NCBI GenBank assembly: GCA_005799365.1
Contig: SYGV01000096.1
Span: forward strand, 1-43,314
From: Nitrospiraceae bacterium
GTDB lineage: Bacteria > Nitrospirota > Nitrospiria > Nitrospirales > Nitrospiraceae
Direction of reading: 5' to 3'
Length of the DNA: 43,314 nt
Shown here: positions 8,967 to 16,492 of the stretch, in pieces
How positions within the stretch are numbered: position 1 is the stretch's first letter
Layout of the letters: the number at the start of each line of letters is the position of its first letter
Notes under the pieces: model-generated
Database searches by the model: none
The model's input: the letters and a program-made list of their open reading frames with translations, nothing else
Told to the model about the DNA's origin: nothing
Made by a program: the position numbers and the translations under genes

Positions 8967-9743
8967 CTACTTCGCTGGCTCTGCCTGGGAAGGCGCTGGC
9001 AGGGTGACGCTTCCTTGGACGCCGGCGTCGGGAGCCTTCTTCACTTCCAGAGCTTTGATCCGCACGGCCGCTTCGTTGGCGAACGGAGAATTGGGATAGC
9101 TCTTGGTCAAGTCTTGATACCGGGCCAAGGCTCCTTCGGGACGGGACTGGCTTTCCTCCAACTTGCCCAACTCAAAAATCGCCTGATCCTTGTTGAGCGA
9201 TCCGGGCACTTCCAAGATAGCTGAAAAAGCTTTGACCGCCTGGTCCCGGTCTCCATTCAACAAATGCACGAAACCCAGCCGCTGGTAAACGAGCCCCAGC
9301 AGGACTTTGTTCGAGCCGGAGGTGGCGATGTATTGCTTATAGGCCTCGATCGCGCCGGCCAAGTCATTGGCTTGCACGAGCGCATTGCCCAAATGATACA
9401 AGGCCATGGGTGTCACCTCGGCTCGGGGATGCCGCTCGACCGCCTGCCGGTAGAGACCGATGGCTTTCTTGAGATTCTCATCCGCCTGCGCCGGCTTGTC
9501 CGCGGGTCGGTCAATATAGAGCTGCATGGCCTGTCGGGTGAGCTCGAACGCTTCATCCGCCTGGCGGTGGGCGTACCAAACCGCGCCACCGATGGCCGCG
9601 ACCACCGCCAGCAGCGCCGCCAGCCCGGCCAGCACCTTCGCCCGATGCTCCTGGACCATGACCAAAAATCGATCCATTCCGCTCAGGAGTTGCGCTTCGC
9701 CTGGGGCGTCGCTCTTTGTGTCCAGCTTGATGCGATACGACAT
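8967..9743 (-). CDS. Single-pass membrane TPR protein, YfgM-like
   Basis: 258 residues. A cytoplasmic N-terminus of about 38 residues precedes one membrane helix ('VLAGLAALLAVVAAIGGAVWYA'), and then come TPR-like helices across residues 60-235 ('ALYHLGNALVQANDLAGAIEAYKQYI', 'LGLVYQRLGFVHLLNGDRDQAVKAF'). The layout matches YfgM/ancillary SecYEG translocon proteins and other envelope TPR scaffolds. The family is assigned by architecture only. It ends with a Pro/Ala tail. It stands alone between convergent and divergent neighbours. Confidence 0.8.
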   Translation of the reverse strand: MSYRIKLDTKSDAPGEAQLLSGMDRFLVMVQEHRAKVLAGLAALLAVVAAIGGAVWYAHRQADEAFELTRQAMQLYIDRPADKPAQADENLKKAIGLYRQAVERHPRAEVTPMALYHLGNALVQANDLAGAIEAYKQYIATSGSNKVLLGLVYQRLGFVHLLNGDRDQAVKAFSAILEVPGSLNKDQAIFELGKLEESQSRPEGALARYQDLTKSYPNSPFANEAAVRIKALEVKKAPDAGVQGSVTLPAPSQAEPAK

Positions 9744-10020
9744 GGGTTTAGACGGACGTCGTGCGAGAGTTGATCAATCGATGCGCTATGCGCTGCGCAA
9801 ACCGTGCGCCGTTATACAAGGTTCGAGAAACGCTTGTCAATGCGGCCAACCAGCCTGAGGGCGGAGGCGCAAGGAGTCGGACGCAACCGCCTGCGCGGCT
9901 CGAATTGTTTCCATCACCGCACGCCTCACAGTTCACAGCCCACAGACCGTGAGGTTCGTTGACAGCGCCCATCGGCACGGTATAGCGTACCGTCGCCACC
10001 AATCCTGCGAGCCACAGCGC

Positions 10021-11181
10021 ATGTTCGAAGATGCCCTTGCCCAACTTGACGCCCGGCACTTGCTCCGCCGACTCAGGCTGACGGAATCGGCGCCGGGGCC
10101 GGTGGTCACCATTGAGGGACGCCCCGTCATCCTCATGGCCGCCAACGATTACCTGGGGTTGGCTACCCATCCGGCCCTCAAACAAGCGGCTATCGACGCC
10201 GTCGTGCGATTCGGCGTCGGGTCCGGAGCCTCACGCCTGATTTCCGGAACGCTCCCCCCCCATGCAGATTTGGAAACCGCCCTGGCCCGCTTCAAGGGCG
10301 CCGAAGCCTCATTGGTCTTCGGCTCCGGCTATCTGGCCAATATCGGCTTGATTCCCGCCCTGGCGGGAACCGGCGCCCTCATCCTGGCCGATCGTCTCTG
10401 CCATGCCAGCCTCATCGACGGGTGCCGCCTCAGCGGGGCGAATTTCCGCGTCTTTCGACACCGGGACCTCGCCCATCTCGAGCAACTCCTCTCCGGACGC
10501 AAGGCAAGGCGCCCCACGTTGATCGTGACCGATGGAGTCTTCAGCATGGACGGGGATCTCGCCCCGCTCCCCGATCTGATCGCCTTGGCGGAGCGCCACG
10601 ACGCCCGCCTGCTCGTGGACGACGCGCACGGGACCGGCGTCATGGGCGACACCGGCCGCGGCACGCTGGAGCATTTCGGCGTGGAGTCCCGCCTGCCGTT
10701 CCAGATGGGAACGCTCAGCAAGGCGCTCGGCGGCAGCGGCGCCTATGTGGCCGGACCGAGCACCCTGATCCGGCACCTCGTCAATCACGCCCGGTCCTTC
10801 ATCTACACCACCGCTCCGCCGCCGGCCACCGCCGCCGCCGCGCTCGCAGCGCTGGACGTCATCCGGAACGAGCCGGAGCGCCGAACGCGTCTCTGGACAA
10901 ACCGGCAACGATGGGTCGAAGGGCTGGTCGGCCTGGGATACCGGATCGCAGATACGGCCAGCCCGATCGTGCCAGTGCTGATCGGACAGGCAGACCAGGC
11001 CCTCCGGCTGGCCGAGCGCCTCCTGCAACTGGGCGTCTTCGCTCCGGCGATCCGCCCTCCCACCGTGCCCGAGGGCACAAGCCGGATCAGAACGACGTTG
11101 TCCTCGGAACACAGGCCCGAACACTTGGACCAGGCCCTGGCGGCATTCCGCCAAGCCGGGCATGAATTGAGGTTGATTTAG
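10021..11181 (+). CDS. bioF: 8-amino-7-oxononanoate synthase BioF
   Basis: A PLP alpha-oxoamine synthase that condenses pimeloyl-ACP/CoA with alanine in biotin synthesis. Motifs seen: 'NDYLGLATHPALKQAAIDAV', 'GSGASRLISGTLPPHADLE', 'FGSGYLANIGLIPAL', 'LIVTDGVFSMDGDLAPL', 'LLVDDAHGTGVMG' and the PLP lysine in 'GTLSKALGGSGAY'. The ORF opens at 9949, but the family begins near 'MFEDALAQLDARHLLR', so the ATG at 10021 (386 residues) is used; its ribosome site is weak. Other members (KBL, serine palmitoyltransferase) are possible, but BioF fits the spacing best. No other bio genes are in the window. Confidence 0.9.
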   Translation: MFEDALAQLDARHLLRRLRLTESAPGPVVTIEGRPVILMAANDYLGLATHPALKQAAIDAVVRFGVGSGASRLISGTLPPHADLETALARFKGAEASLVFGSGYLANIGLIPALAGTGALILADRLCHASLIDGCRLSGANFRVFRHRDLAHLEQLLSGRKARRPTLIVTDGVFSMDGDLAPLPDLIALAERHDARLLVDDAHGTGVMGDTGRGTLEHFGVESRLPFQMGTLSKALGGSGAYVAGPSTLIRHLVNHARSFIYTTAPPPATAAAALAALDVIRNEPERRTRLWTNRQRWVEGLVGLGYRIADTASPIVPVLIGQADQALRLAERLLQLGVFAPAIRPPTVPEGTSRIRTTLSSEHRPEHLDQALAAFRQAGHELRLI

Positions 11182-11256
11182 CCCTTTCATCTTGCCCCTC
11201 CGAGCGGATTTGGGCAGCCGAGGCATCGGGTTCGCTCAACGTGAGGAGGCCTCCCG

Positions 11257-11535
11257 ATGGACATTACCCAGTTGCCGACGTTTGACGTGGAGCAGGGCGT
11301 CCAGGAAGGTTGCCAGACGTTCGACGACGTCCTATTCAATCGGTACAAGGACGGCAAAAGTTCCCGCGACCAGGCGCCGGCGAACGCGGGCAGCGCCAAC
11401 AACCTGCGGCTGACGATCAAACTGGCCGGATTGAAAGCGGACGATAGCCCTGCCGCCGGCGGCGACCAATCCGAAGCGGAGAAACCCAAGGGATTCCAGA
11501 TCCAGGGAGTCGGCGTACCGCTGAGCAAGCCGTAA
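11257..11535 (+). CDS. Small hypothetical protein
   Basis: 92 residues with a strong GGAGG 9 bases before the ATG, so translation is likely. It is acidic and polar, with no signal peptide, no membrane segment and no cysteine pair (a single Cys). The C-terminal half is Gly/Ala/Pro-rich and looks disordered. It starts 75 bases after bioF in the same direction and may ride on its transcript. I do not recognise the family. Confidence 0.65.
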   Translation: MDITQLPTFDVEQGVQEGCQTFDDVLFNRYKDGKSSRDQAPANAGSANNLRLTIKLAGLKADDSPAAGGDQSEAEKPKGFQIQGVGVPLSKP

Positions 11536-11549
11536 GCCAGCGGAGAGAA

Positions 11550-12053
11550 TCAGCGGCGCGCGGGAGAGGGTTGGCTGCCGAGGGATTCGAGATAGAGCGC
11601 GATCTTGTCCAGCGCTGCCGCGCTGAGCTTCTGCCCATACCAGGGCGGCATGGTCCGGTCCGGATAGCCAGGCACCACGTAGACGCCGGGATTGAGAATG
11701 GATTCGATCACATATTCGTGGACCGACTTGGCCCGGCCCCGGTAGCGCGGATCAGCCAGTCTCGTCGGCCCGGTTGCTCCGAGCGCCAGCGTCGGCCCCA
11801 CCCGCCCTTCCGCCCCGGGAATGCCGGGGATTGTATGGCAGACTGGACATCCGGCCCTCGTAAAAAGTTGGGGGAGTGGCTCTTCCCCCGTCACAAGCGG
11901 CACCATAGTCGGGGAGATGTGCGGGACAGGAGGGGACGCTTGCTTGGCAGGGCCGCTCGGGCCCGTCCAATAGGCCACCAAGGTCAGCGCCAGCAGGCCG
12001 AGGCCGACCAGAAAAAAGATCCGGGCAAGTCGTTCGCGTCTACGATCAGGCAA
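11550..12053 (-). CDS. Membrane-anchored monohaem cytochrome c
   Basis: One membrane helix ('ARIFFLVGLGLLALTLVAYWTG') anchors a periplasmic class I c-type domain with the haem motif CPVCH and a candidate axial Met in 'DRTMPPWYG'. The C-terminal helix 'LSAAALDKIALYLESLG' is typical of such domains. It should carry electrons in the periplasm; the partner is unknown. The ORF is open back to 12176, which would overlap the next gene by 101 bases. I prefer the TTG at 12053 just before 'PDRRRERLARIFF', preceded by a G-rich stretch. The start is the least certain part of the call. Confidence 0.8.
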   Translation of the reverse strand: MPDRRRERLARIFFLVGLGLLALTLVAYWTGPSGPAKQASPPVPHISPTMVPLVTGEEPLPQLFTRAGCPVCHTIPGIPGAEGRVGPTLALGATGPTRLADPRYRGRAKSVHEYVIESILNPGVYVVPGYPDRTMPPWYGQKLSAAALDKIALYLESLGSQPSPARR

Positions 12054-12075
12054 GGAGGCCCCTGGCGAGACGAGA

Positions 12076-12264
12076 TTAGTAGAGGGGCGCCTGCGGACCA
12101 GGTCGCATGCCGGCCAAGTCCGGATCAGGATCGTCCGGGTTCCGTTCCACGACGTCCTTGGACTTCTTGCGTTCAACCCGCCGGAGTTCTTTCTCTTTCC
12201 GTTTTTCAGCCTTGTCGCGCTCTCGCTGGCGCTTTGCGGCTGTGACTTTAGGATTGGTCGGCAC
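12076..12264 (-). CDS. Small highly charged hypothetical protein
   Basis: 62 residues. The N-terminal two thirds is a Lys/Arg/Glu-rich helix ('KRQRERDKAEKRKEKELRRVERKKSKD'), and the tail is 'NPDDPDPDLAGMRPGPQAP'. The pattern resembles small nucleic-acid-associated or ribosome-associated peptides. No function can be assigned. GGAGGAG lies before the ATG. It precedes the cytochrome c gene by about 22 bases if the TTG start is right, so the two may be co-transcribed. Confidence 0.65.
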   Translation of the reverse strand: MPTNPKVTAAKRQRERDKAEKRKEKELRRVERKKSKDVVERNPDDPDPDLAGMRPGPQAPLY

Positions 12265-12368
12265 GGCTCCTCCTCACGTTTCCATCGTGCACAGGGTCAA
12301 TATGCCCGCACGATCTTCGCATCCAGCCTCCGCAGCCCATGCAGGCCCATCAAGCAGGTGCCAGCATA

Positions 12369-12746
12369 TCACGTGGCCCACTTAATCGTACAGCCGATCG
12401 CATGCGTGATCGGGTCAGCCGGCTCTCGTTGCGCAAGCAGCGCATCCACGGCGTCCCGGAGATAGCGCCGCGTCACCGCCTCGGGCCGCTGCCAGTTATC
12501 GTCGATCTTGCCCGTGTAGCGCACGTCGTCGTTCGAATTGATCGCCACCAACTGGACGCCCCGGTTGCCATAGTCGCGCTGCAGCCCTATCAAACAATCC
12601 TCATAGGCCTGGACATAGGGACAATGGTTGCAGGAGAAGATCACCACCAGCACAGGCTTCCCGGCAAACCCCTCCAGGCCGTAGGTCTTCCCGTCCACGC
12701 CGGGAAGAGAGAAGGGTCGCGCCGACTCGCCGAGTTGCAAAGCCAT
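12369..12746 (-). CDS. Thioredoxin-fold redoxin (AhpC/TSA-like) with internal deletion
   Basis: The first part 'LGESARPFSLPGVDGKTYGLEGFAGKPVLVVIFSCNHCPYVQAYEDCLIGLQRDYGNRGVQLVAINSND' is the start of a thioredoxin-like family with a CxxC-type 'CNHC' site. The end 'RYTGKIDDNWQRPEAVTRRYLRDAVDALL....THAIGCTIKW' is its usual C-terminus. The middle (helix, two strands and the cis-Pro loop, about 60 residues from family memory) is missing in frame, leaving 125 residues where about 185 is usual. It is either a decayed gene, a truncated variant or an assembly collapse. It lies 27 bases after the SUMF1-like gene. Confidence 0.75.
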   Translation of the reverse strand: MALQLGESARPFSLPGVDGKTYGLEGFAGKPVLVVIFSCNHCPYVQAYEDCLIGLQRDYGNRGVQLVAINSNDDVRYTGKIDDNWQRPEAVTRRYLRDAVDALLAQREPADPITHAIGCTIKWAT

Positions 12747-12773
12747 GGTCAGACTGCCGAGGCCGAGACAGAT

Positions 12774-13631
12774 CTACGTGGGAAGATCCATCGCGCAGCG
12801 CACCCCGATCGTGCGATCCTGAAACTCCGGTTCGGCAGAGATCCGCACCGTCGCCCGAATCCCCATCGGCACGTCCGCCCAGGACCCGCCGCGAATCACC
12901 CGTTTCTCACCGGCGGCCGGACCCGTCGGATTCCGAGCCGGGCTTTTCTGGTAGTACTCGCGGTCATACCAGTCGGCCACCCATTCCGCCGCGTTGCCGG
13001 CCATGTGGAAGAGGCCATAGGGGCTCTTGCCGCCTTCCTTGGTCCCGTGACGCACGCTCATCCCCTCAAGGCCGCTAGTCACCGGAACCAACGTGATCGC
13101 ATCGCTTACCCAGACCCCGCGATTGTAATTCGCGATATCCACGAAGGGCTGCATGTGGCCCCAGGGGTACCGACGACCGTCCGTTCCCCTCGCTGCATTC
13201 TCCCATTCGGCTTCGGTCGGCAACCGCTTGCCCGCCCACTTGCAGTACGCCTCCGCATCAGGCCAGGTCAGGCCGACCGCCGGCCTATTACCGGCGGAAG
13301 TCACCGCTTCATCATCCCACGTGGGCGGAGGCCCGTGCTTCGTAGACTCGAGAAACTTCGCATAGAGGCTGATCGTCACTTCATACTGATCGATCGCATA
13401 GCGCTTCAACCAGACTTTGTGTTCAGGCCGCTCGTTCCCCGCCCCGTCGTTGGAGCCCATGAGAAATTCGCCTTCTGGAATCACGAACATGGGCGCCCCG
13501 TCTTTCCCGGTCGGACCGCCTGGCGTCGGACCGCCGGCCGGCCCATCCTTCGACGGATCCGCCGCACCCATAATCAACAGGCCCACCAGCAAGAGCCCGG
13601 CTGCCCCCCATCCAGTACGATATGGCCTCAT
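12774..13631 (-). CDS. Secreted SUMF1/formylglycine-generating-enzyme-like protein
   Basis: 285 residues. A signal sequence ('WGAAGLLLVGLLIMGAADPS') and a Gly/Pro linker precede an FGE-sulfatase (C-type-lectin-like) domain: 'MFVIPEGEFLMGSNDG', 'NRPAVGLTWPDAEAYCKWAGKRLPTEAEWENAARG', 'YGLFHMAGNAAEWVADWYD', 'RVIRGGSW', ending 'RTIGVRCAMD'. The paired active-site cysteines of true formylglycine enzymes are not evident, so a binding or structural role, or another modification, is as likely. The start moves from the track's TTG (13643) to the ATG at 13631, which has GGAGG 5 bases upstream. It is followed by the redoxin gene. Confidence 0.85.
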   Translation of the reverse strand: MRPYRTGWGAAGLLLVGLLIMGAADPSKDGPAGGPTPGGPTGKDGAPMFVIPEGEFLMGSNDGAGNERPEHKVWLKRYAIDQYEVTISLYAKFLESTKHGPPPTWDDEAVTSAGNRPAVGLTWPDAEAYCKWAGKRLPTEAEWENAARGTDGRRYPWGHMQPFVDIANYNRGVWVSDAITLVPVTSGLEGMSVRHGTKEGGKSPYGLFHMAGNAAEWVADWYDREYYQKSPARNPTGPAAGEKRVIRGGSWADVPMGIRATVRISAEPEFQDRTIGVRCAMDLPT

Positions 13632-13753
13632 GTACGCCTCCAACGATCAATGAGGGAAAGAATGGAAATTAGTAACAGGAATGCAGGGACGGATCAAGGC
13701 CGCTCTATCGAACGGGAACGTGTGCAGAAAAAAAGAACCGCAGGGCAAGAAGT

Positions 13754-13831
13754 TGGCGTCCCCAACGGGATTCGAACCCGTGTTGCCGGCTTGAAAGGCC
13801 GGCGTCCTAGGCCAGGCTAGACGATGGGGAC
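13754..13831 (-). tRNA. tRNA-Glu (TTC)
   Basis: Minus-strand cloverleaf: the acceptor GTCCCCA pairs with TGGGGAC, the anticodon stem CCGGC/GCCGG holds the loop CTTTCAA (anticodon TTC), and the T arm is ACGGGTTCGAATCCCGT. The discriminator is G and CCA is encoded (13754-13756). Confidence 0.95.
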
Positions 13832-14034
13832 GTTGCGTATCAGATGATCCAAACCGGGCTTCCCACCGGGGCAGAGCCCCCTTGAAGCCCATTTCTTGTA
13901 ACAGATTTCCCCGGGCTAATCAACGCCTCATGCAAGAACCGCCTGCGTGGCCCCGGCCATCCTGGTCGGATGAATTCGGTTGACTCCCGCATGGCCTTTC
14001 CGGCTTGAGTAGGGCTTACGGAGAGCCATCTGCG

Positions 14035-14472
14035 ATGACAGACTTCAACGCGGACACAACCGAGCTCTCTCGTGGGCGACCGCCCCTGGGCACCATTGGC
14101 GTCATCGTCGCCCTGGTACTGCTCATTCCGACGGTCCTGTTTTACTCCATTGCGCCGGACGAGCTGCTCAAGGCAGGCGTCACGATCTTCTCCGACGGCC
14201 GCCAGCGAGCCTATCTGGCTGACCCAGGCCGGTACGAGGGAGCCGGCTATCAGGACTACTGCGTCCTCGAACCTCGGGATCGCTTGACCATCGTGCAGCC
14301 ACCGCAACGGCCGGACGGATCACTGCTCGCATGCGTCGAACGGACCGACCCAGCCGATGTGCCGTTCTGCCCGCCGCAGGCAGCCGTCTTCATACGGCCC
14401 CAGCAAGTCGTACAGAAACAAAACCCCTGGGGCGAGTTCAAAGACCGTCTGGGCCGTTTACTTTCCCGCTAA
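14035..14472 (+). CDS. Membrane-anchored hypothetical protein
   Basis: 145 residues. A short cytoplasmic N-terminus and one membrane helix ('IGVIVALVLLIPTVLFYSIAP') are followed by a soluble part of about 90 residues with four Cys ('DYCVLEPRD', 'LLACVERTD', 'VPFCPPQ'), probably periplasmic. The upstream TTG at 14005 lacks a ribosome site. The ATG at 14035 has GGAG about 11 bases before it. It converges with msrA (10-base gap). No family is recognised. Confidence 0.65.
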   Translation: MTDFNADTTELSRGRPPLGTIGVIVALVLLIPTVLFYSIAPDELLKAGVTIFSDGRQRAYLADPGRYEGAGYQDYCVLEPRDRLTIVQPPQRPDGSLLACVERTDPADVPFCPPQAAVFIRPQQVVQKQNPWGEFKDRLGRLLSR

Positions 14473-14482
14473 AAAAGTGGCG

Positions 14483-15043
14483 TTACCGTTTCAACCGGGC
14501 GGAGAACTGCTTGCGGAACTTGGCGAGTTTGGGGTTGACGACGTAGTCACAGTAGGGCTGGGCTGGATTGCGGACGGCATATTCCTGGTGATAGTCCTCG
14601 GCTTCATAAAAGGGCGCAGCCGGCGAGACTTCGGTGACGATCGGCTTGTCGAACAGTTTTTCCCTGGTCAGCCTTGCGATCACTTCGACGGCGATCCGTT
14701 TTTGTTCGGGCGAGTCATAGAAGATCGCCGACCGGTATTGGGTCCCTTCATCATTGCCCTGGCGATTGAGCGTGGTCGGGTCGTGGATGGCGAAGAACAC
14801 GTCGAGCAATTCCCGATAGGTTACGGCCGCGGGATCGAACGTGATCCGCACCGCCTCCGCATGGCCGGTCATCCCCGTGCAGACCGCTTCGTAGGACGGA
14901 TTGGCCCCCGGCCCGCCGAGATAGCCTGACTCCACGGACTCGACCCCCTTCAACTCGTCATAGACGGCCTCCAGGCACCAGAAACAGCCGCCCGCCAGGG
15001 TGGCTGTTTCTTTGCCGTTGGACATGGTTTTTCCTTCCGTCAT
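14483..15043 (-). CDS. msrA: Peptide methionine sulfoxide reductase MsrA
   Basis: Reduces the S-epimer of methionine sulfoxide in proteins using thioredoxin. The active site GGCFWCLEA is present near residue 20, as are 'ESGYLGG', 'YEAVCTGMTGHAEAV', 'FFAIHDPTTLNRQGNDEGTQYRS' and the closing 'AEDYHQEY'. 186 residues is the normal single-domain length. The ATG at 15043 has GGGAG 6 bases upstream and is preferred to the overlapping GTG at 15046. It is the last chromosomal gene before the island. Confidence 0.96.
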   Translation of the reverse strand: MTEGKTMSNGKETATLAGGCFWCLEAVYDELKGVESVESGYLGGPGANPSYEAVCTGMTGHAEAVRITFDPAAVTYRELLDVFFAIHDPTTLNRQGNDEGTQYRSAIFYDSPEQKRIAVEVIARLTREKLFDKPIVTEVSPAAPFYEAEDYHQEYAVRNPAQPYCDYVVNPKLAKFRKQFSARLKR

Positions 15044-15212
15044 CACATACTCCCGGTTACTGAGTCGCTAACGAGCGGCAGACCTTACAAACCGCCATGG
15101 TCGAGCGAGGCACTTGCTGCAAATACCTCAAGCAAGAAACACTTGCGGGGTTTCTCCGGCGGCATCAATGACGATACAGCGCTAATACGCCGCCGGCTCA
15201 ACCGAAGGTTGG

Positions 15213-15259
15213 TTTGGTGAGCCGGCTGGGACTCGAACCCAGGGCCCTCGCCTTAAAAG
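15213..15259. repeat. Left attachment site (duplicated tRNA-Lys 3' end)
   Basis: TTTGGTGAGCCGGCTGGGAC... to CCTTAAAAG, identical over 47 bases to 32739-32785. It contains the T arm and acceptor of tRNA-Lys but breaks off after the anticodon region, so it is not a functional tRNA. Confidence 0.92.
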
Positions 15260-15385
15260 AGCTAATTGCCCGCTTACTCCAGAAAATGACTGAGTGCGAC
15301 TGAATACGACAACTATACGCTAATTCGAGCGTTTTCGCTATTGGAAGCTAATAACGTTTACGACCGAGAGTGATGGAGTTAGACG

Positions 15386-15410
15386 TGGAACCGTGACCAA
15401 AACCGTGACC
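15386..15410. repeat. Left copy of 25-bp ACCGTGACC-pair repeat
   Basis: TGGAACCGTGACCAAAACCGTGACC holds two direct ACCGTGACC units. It is repeated exactly at 32670-32694, inside the integrase gene near the other island end. It lies 126 bases inside the left core. Candidate integrase arm-binding site, or a relic of an integrase tail. Confidence 0.6.
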
Positions 15411-15472
15411 AGAACATCGCCTCAGTGGAGGGATGCTGAGCGGCGGAAGGGAGAATAGCCCTTTTCGATTGC

Positions 15473-15493
15473 TATCAGTTTTTCTGATATACT
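15473..15493 (+). promoter_or_regulatory. Inverted repeat over a -10 box before the nuclease gene
   Basis: TATCAG-TTTTT-CTGATA (15473-15489) is a perfect 6-base inverted repeat that overlaps the -10-like TATACT (15488-15493). It lies 30 bases before the TTG start. No convincing -35 is seen. An operator is plausible. Confidence 0.4.
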
Positions 15494-15523
15494 TTCCTCC
15501 CTCATCTTGGAAAGATTCTGCCC

Positions 15524-16234
15524 TTGCCAGACCAGATTCAGATCTCGGCTAAAGATCTCGGGCAAGCCGCCCTTGCTGACTTTTGCCCGCGCTGCTTCTG
15601 GATCAAGTTAAAGAGTCGAAACTGCCTTCCATTTCAGATTTTCCCAGGTATCTTTAGTTCGATCGATGCATACAATAAGCGCATCGTCCACAGTTGGTTT
15701 GATAGACATGGTGCAGCCCCTACGTGGCTTAGCCCTCTTGGTGACATAACAAGCTATCGTGAGCCACCGCACCATACACGTTTCCGCCTACTCGATTCAC
15801 GGCATAACATTTTACTTACTGGCAGTCCTGATGCCGTTTTCGTACGCCGTGATGGAGCACATGTTATTGCCGATTACAAAACAGCTAAGTATACCGGAGC
15901 CCAAGATGGTCTATTCCCGATGTACGAGGCACAACTGAATGTCTATGCGCGTCTCGGAAACGAGCACGGATTCAATCCCGTTGATGCTCTTGCGTTAATT
16001 TATATGGAGCCAACGACTGATGAGTCAGCAGCTGCGGACGATGGGAACCATATGCCGGATGGTTTCACTATGGGCTTCAAGGCAAACATTCATAATGTAA
16101 ATCTAAACATCTCTCTGATCGAACCGCTATTGGCAACTACACGAGAACTTTATGACGGAAATGAACCTCCAGTCGGAAGGACGGGCTGCAAGGATTGCCC
16201 TAGGGTGCAAGGACTTATCTCCCTACTGCGATAA
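15524..16234 (+). CDS. Cas4/RecB-like PD-(D/E)XK nuclease with cysteine cluster
   Basis: 236 residues. N-terminal 'ADFCPRCFWIKLK' resembles the first Cys and following helix of Cas4/AddB-type iron-sulfur nucleases. The catalytic core is visible as 'LTGSPDAVFVRRDGAHVIADYKTAKY' (GxPD, then D-Y-K) and the QxxxY motif 'YEAQLNVYARLGNEHG'. The C-terminal 'TGCKDCPRVQGL' gives a second Cys pair, enough for a 4Fe-4S site. Predicted DNA exonuclease. The start is TTG with GGAAAG 9 bases before it. Its base composition is more AT-rich than the neighbours, suggesting separate acquisition. No cas1 or cas2 is nearby, so it is not a CRISPR Cas4. Confidence 0.75.
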   Translation: MPDQIQISAKDLGQAALADFCPRCFWIKLKSRNCLPFQIFPGIFSSIDAYNKRIVHSWFDRHGAAPTWLSPLGDITSYREPPHHTRFRLLDSRHNILLTGSPDAVFVRRDGAHVIADYKTAKYTGAQDGLFPMYEAQLNVYARLGNEHGFNPVDALALIYMEPTTDESAAADDGNHMPDGFTMGFKANIHNVNLNISLIEPLLATTRELYDGNEPPVGRTGCKDCPRVQGLISLLR

Positions 16235-16371
16235 TGAAGATTGGCATTATAGATAGCGAACTCTGGGCTACGGCCGGTTTCGTTGATACTGCCCTTGATC
16301 ACTGGTCCAGGTTTGAACTTTTCGGGTGCGCTCGTCAACTTTGAGCGGGCGTCTGGCTTCTTTTTGCCCAT
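16150..16371 (-). CDS. Possible small basic protein (73 residues)
   Basis: It begins MGKKKPDARSKLTSAPEKF at an ATG with a very strong GGGGAGGGG 4 bases upstream. It overlaps the 3' end of the nuclease gene on the other strand by 85 bases. The peptide ARSKLTSAP recurs in frame at about 25.9 kb with synonymous codon differences, which hints at coding. Against this, a terminator lies only 60 bases upstream and no promoter is evident. Function unknown. Confidence 0.3.
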   Translation of the reverse strand: MGKKKPDARSKLTSAPEKFKPGPVIKGSINETGRSPEFAIYNANLHYRSREISPCTLGQSLQPVLPTGGSFPS

Positions 16372-16430
16372 CGATCCCCTCCCCTGTCGTCCCCAAGAGA
16401 AACAAAGAGGCCAGAGGCTGTCACCCGCAT

Positions 16431-16478
16431 AAACAAAAGGGGTTGCCGCGCCCATCAAGGCATTCGGCAATCCCCTTT
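16431..16478 (-). terminator. Rho-independent terminator of the MoxR-MetK operon
   Basis: On the minus strand AAAGGGGATTGCCG pairs with CGGCAACCCCTTT (one mismatch, 16-base loop), followed by TTTTGTTT. It sits 15 bases after the metK-like stop. Confidence 0.75.
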
Positions 16479-16492
16479 GTTGTGATCCCCCA

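Noticed and set aside
12339-13820. 493-residue plus-strand ORF
   Set aside because: Antisense to the redoxin and SUMF1-like genes and runs through tRNA-Glu.
15213-15259. Second tRNA-Lys gene
   Set aside because: Only the 3' part is present; the D arm and 5' acceptor are missing, so it is the duplicated attachment site.
15524-16234. CRISPR Cas4
   Set aside because: No repeat-spacer array and no cas1/cas2 in the window; the similarity is to the wider Cas4/RecB nuclease family.
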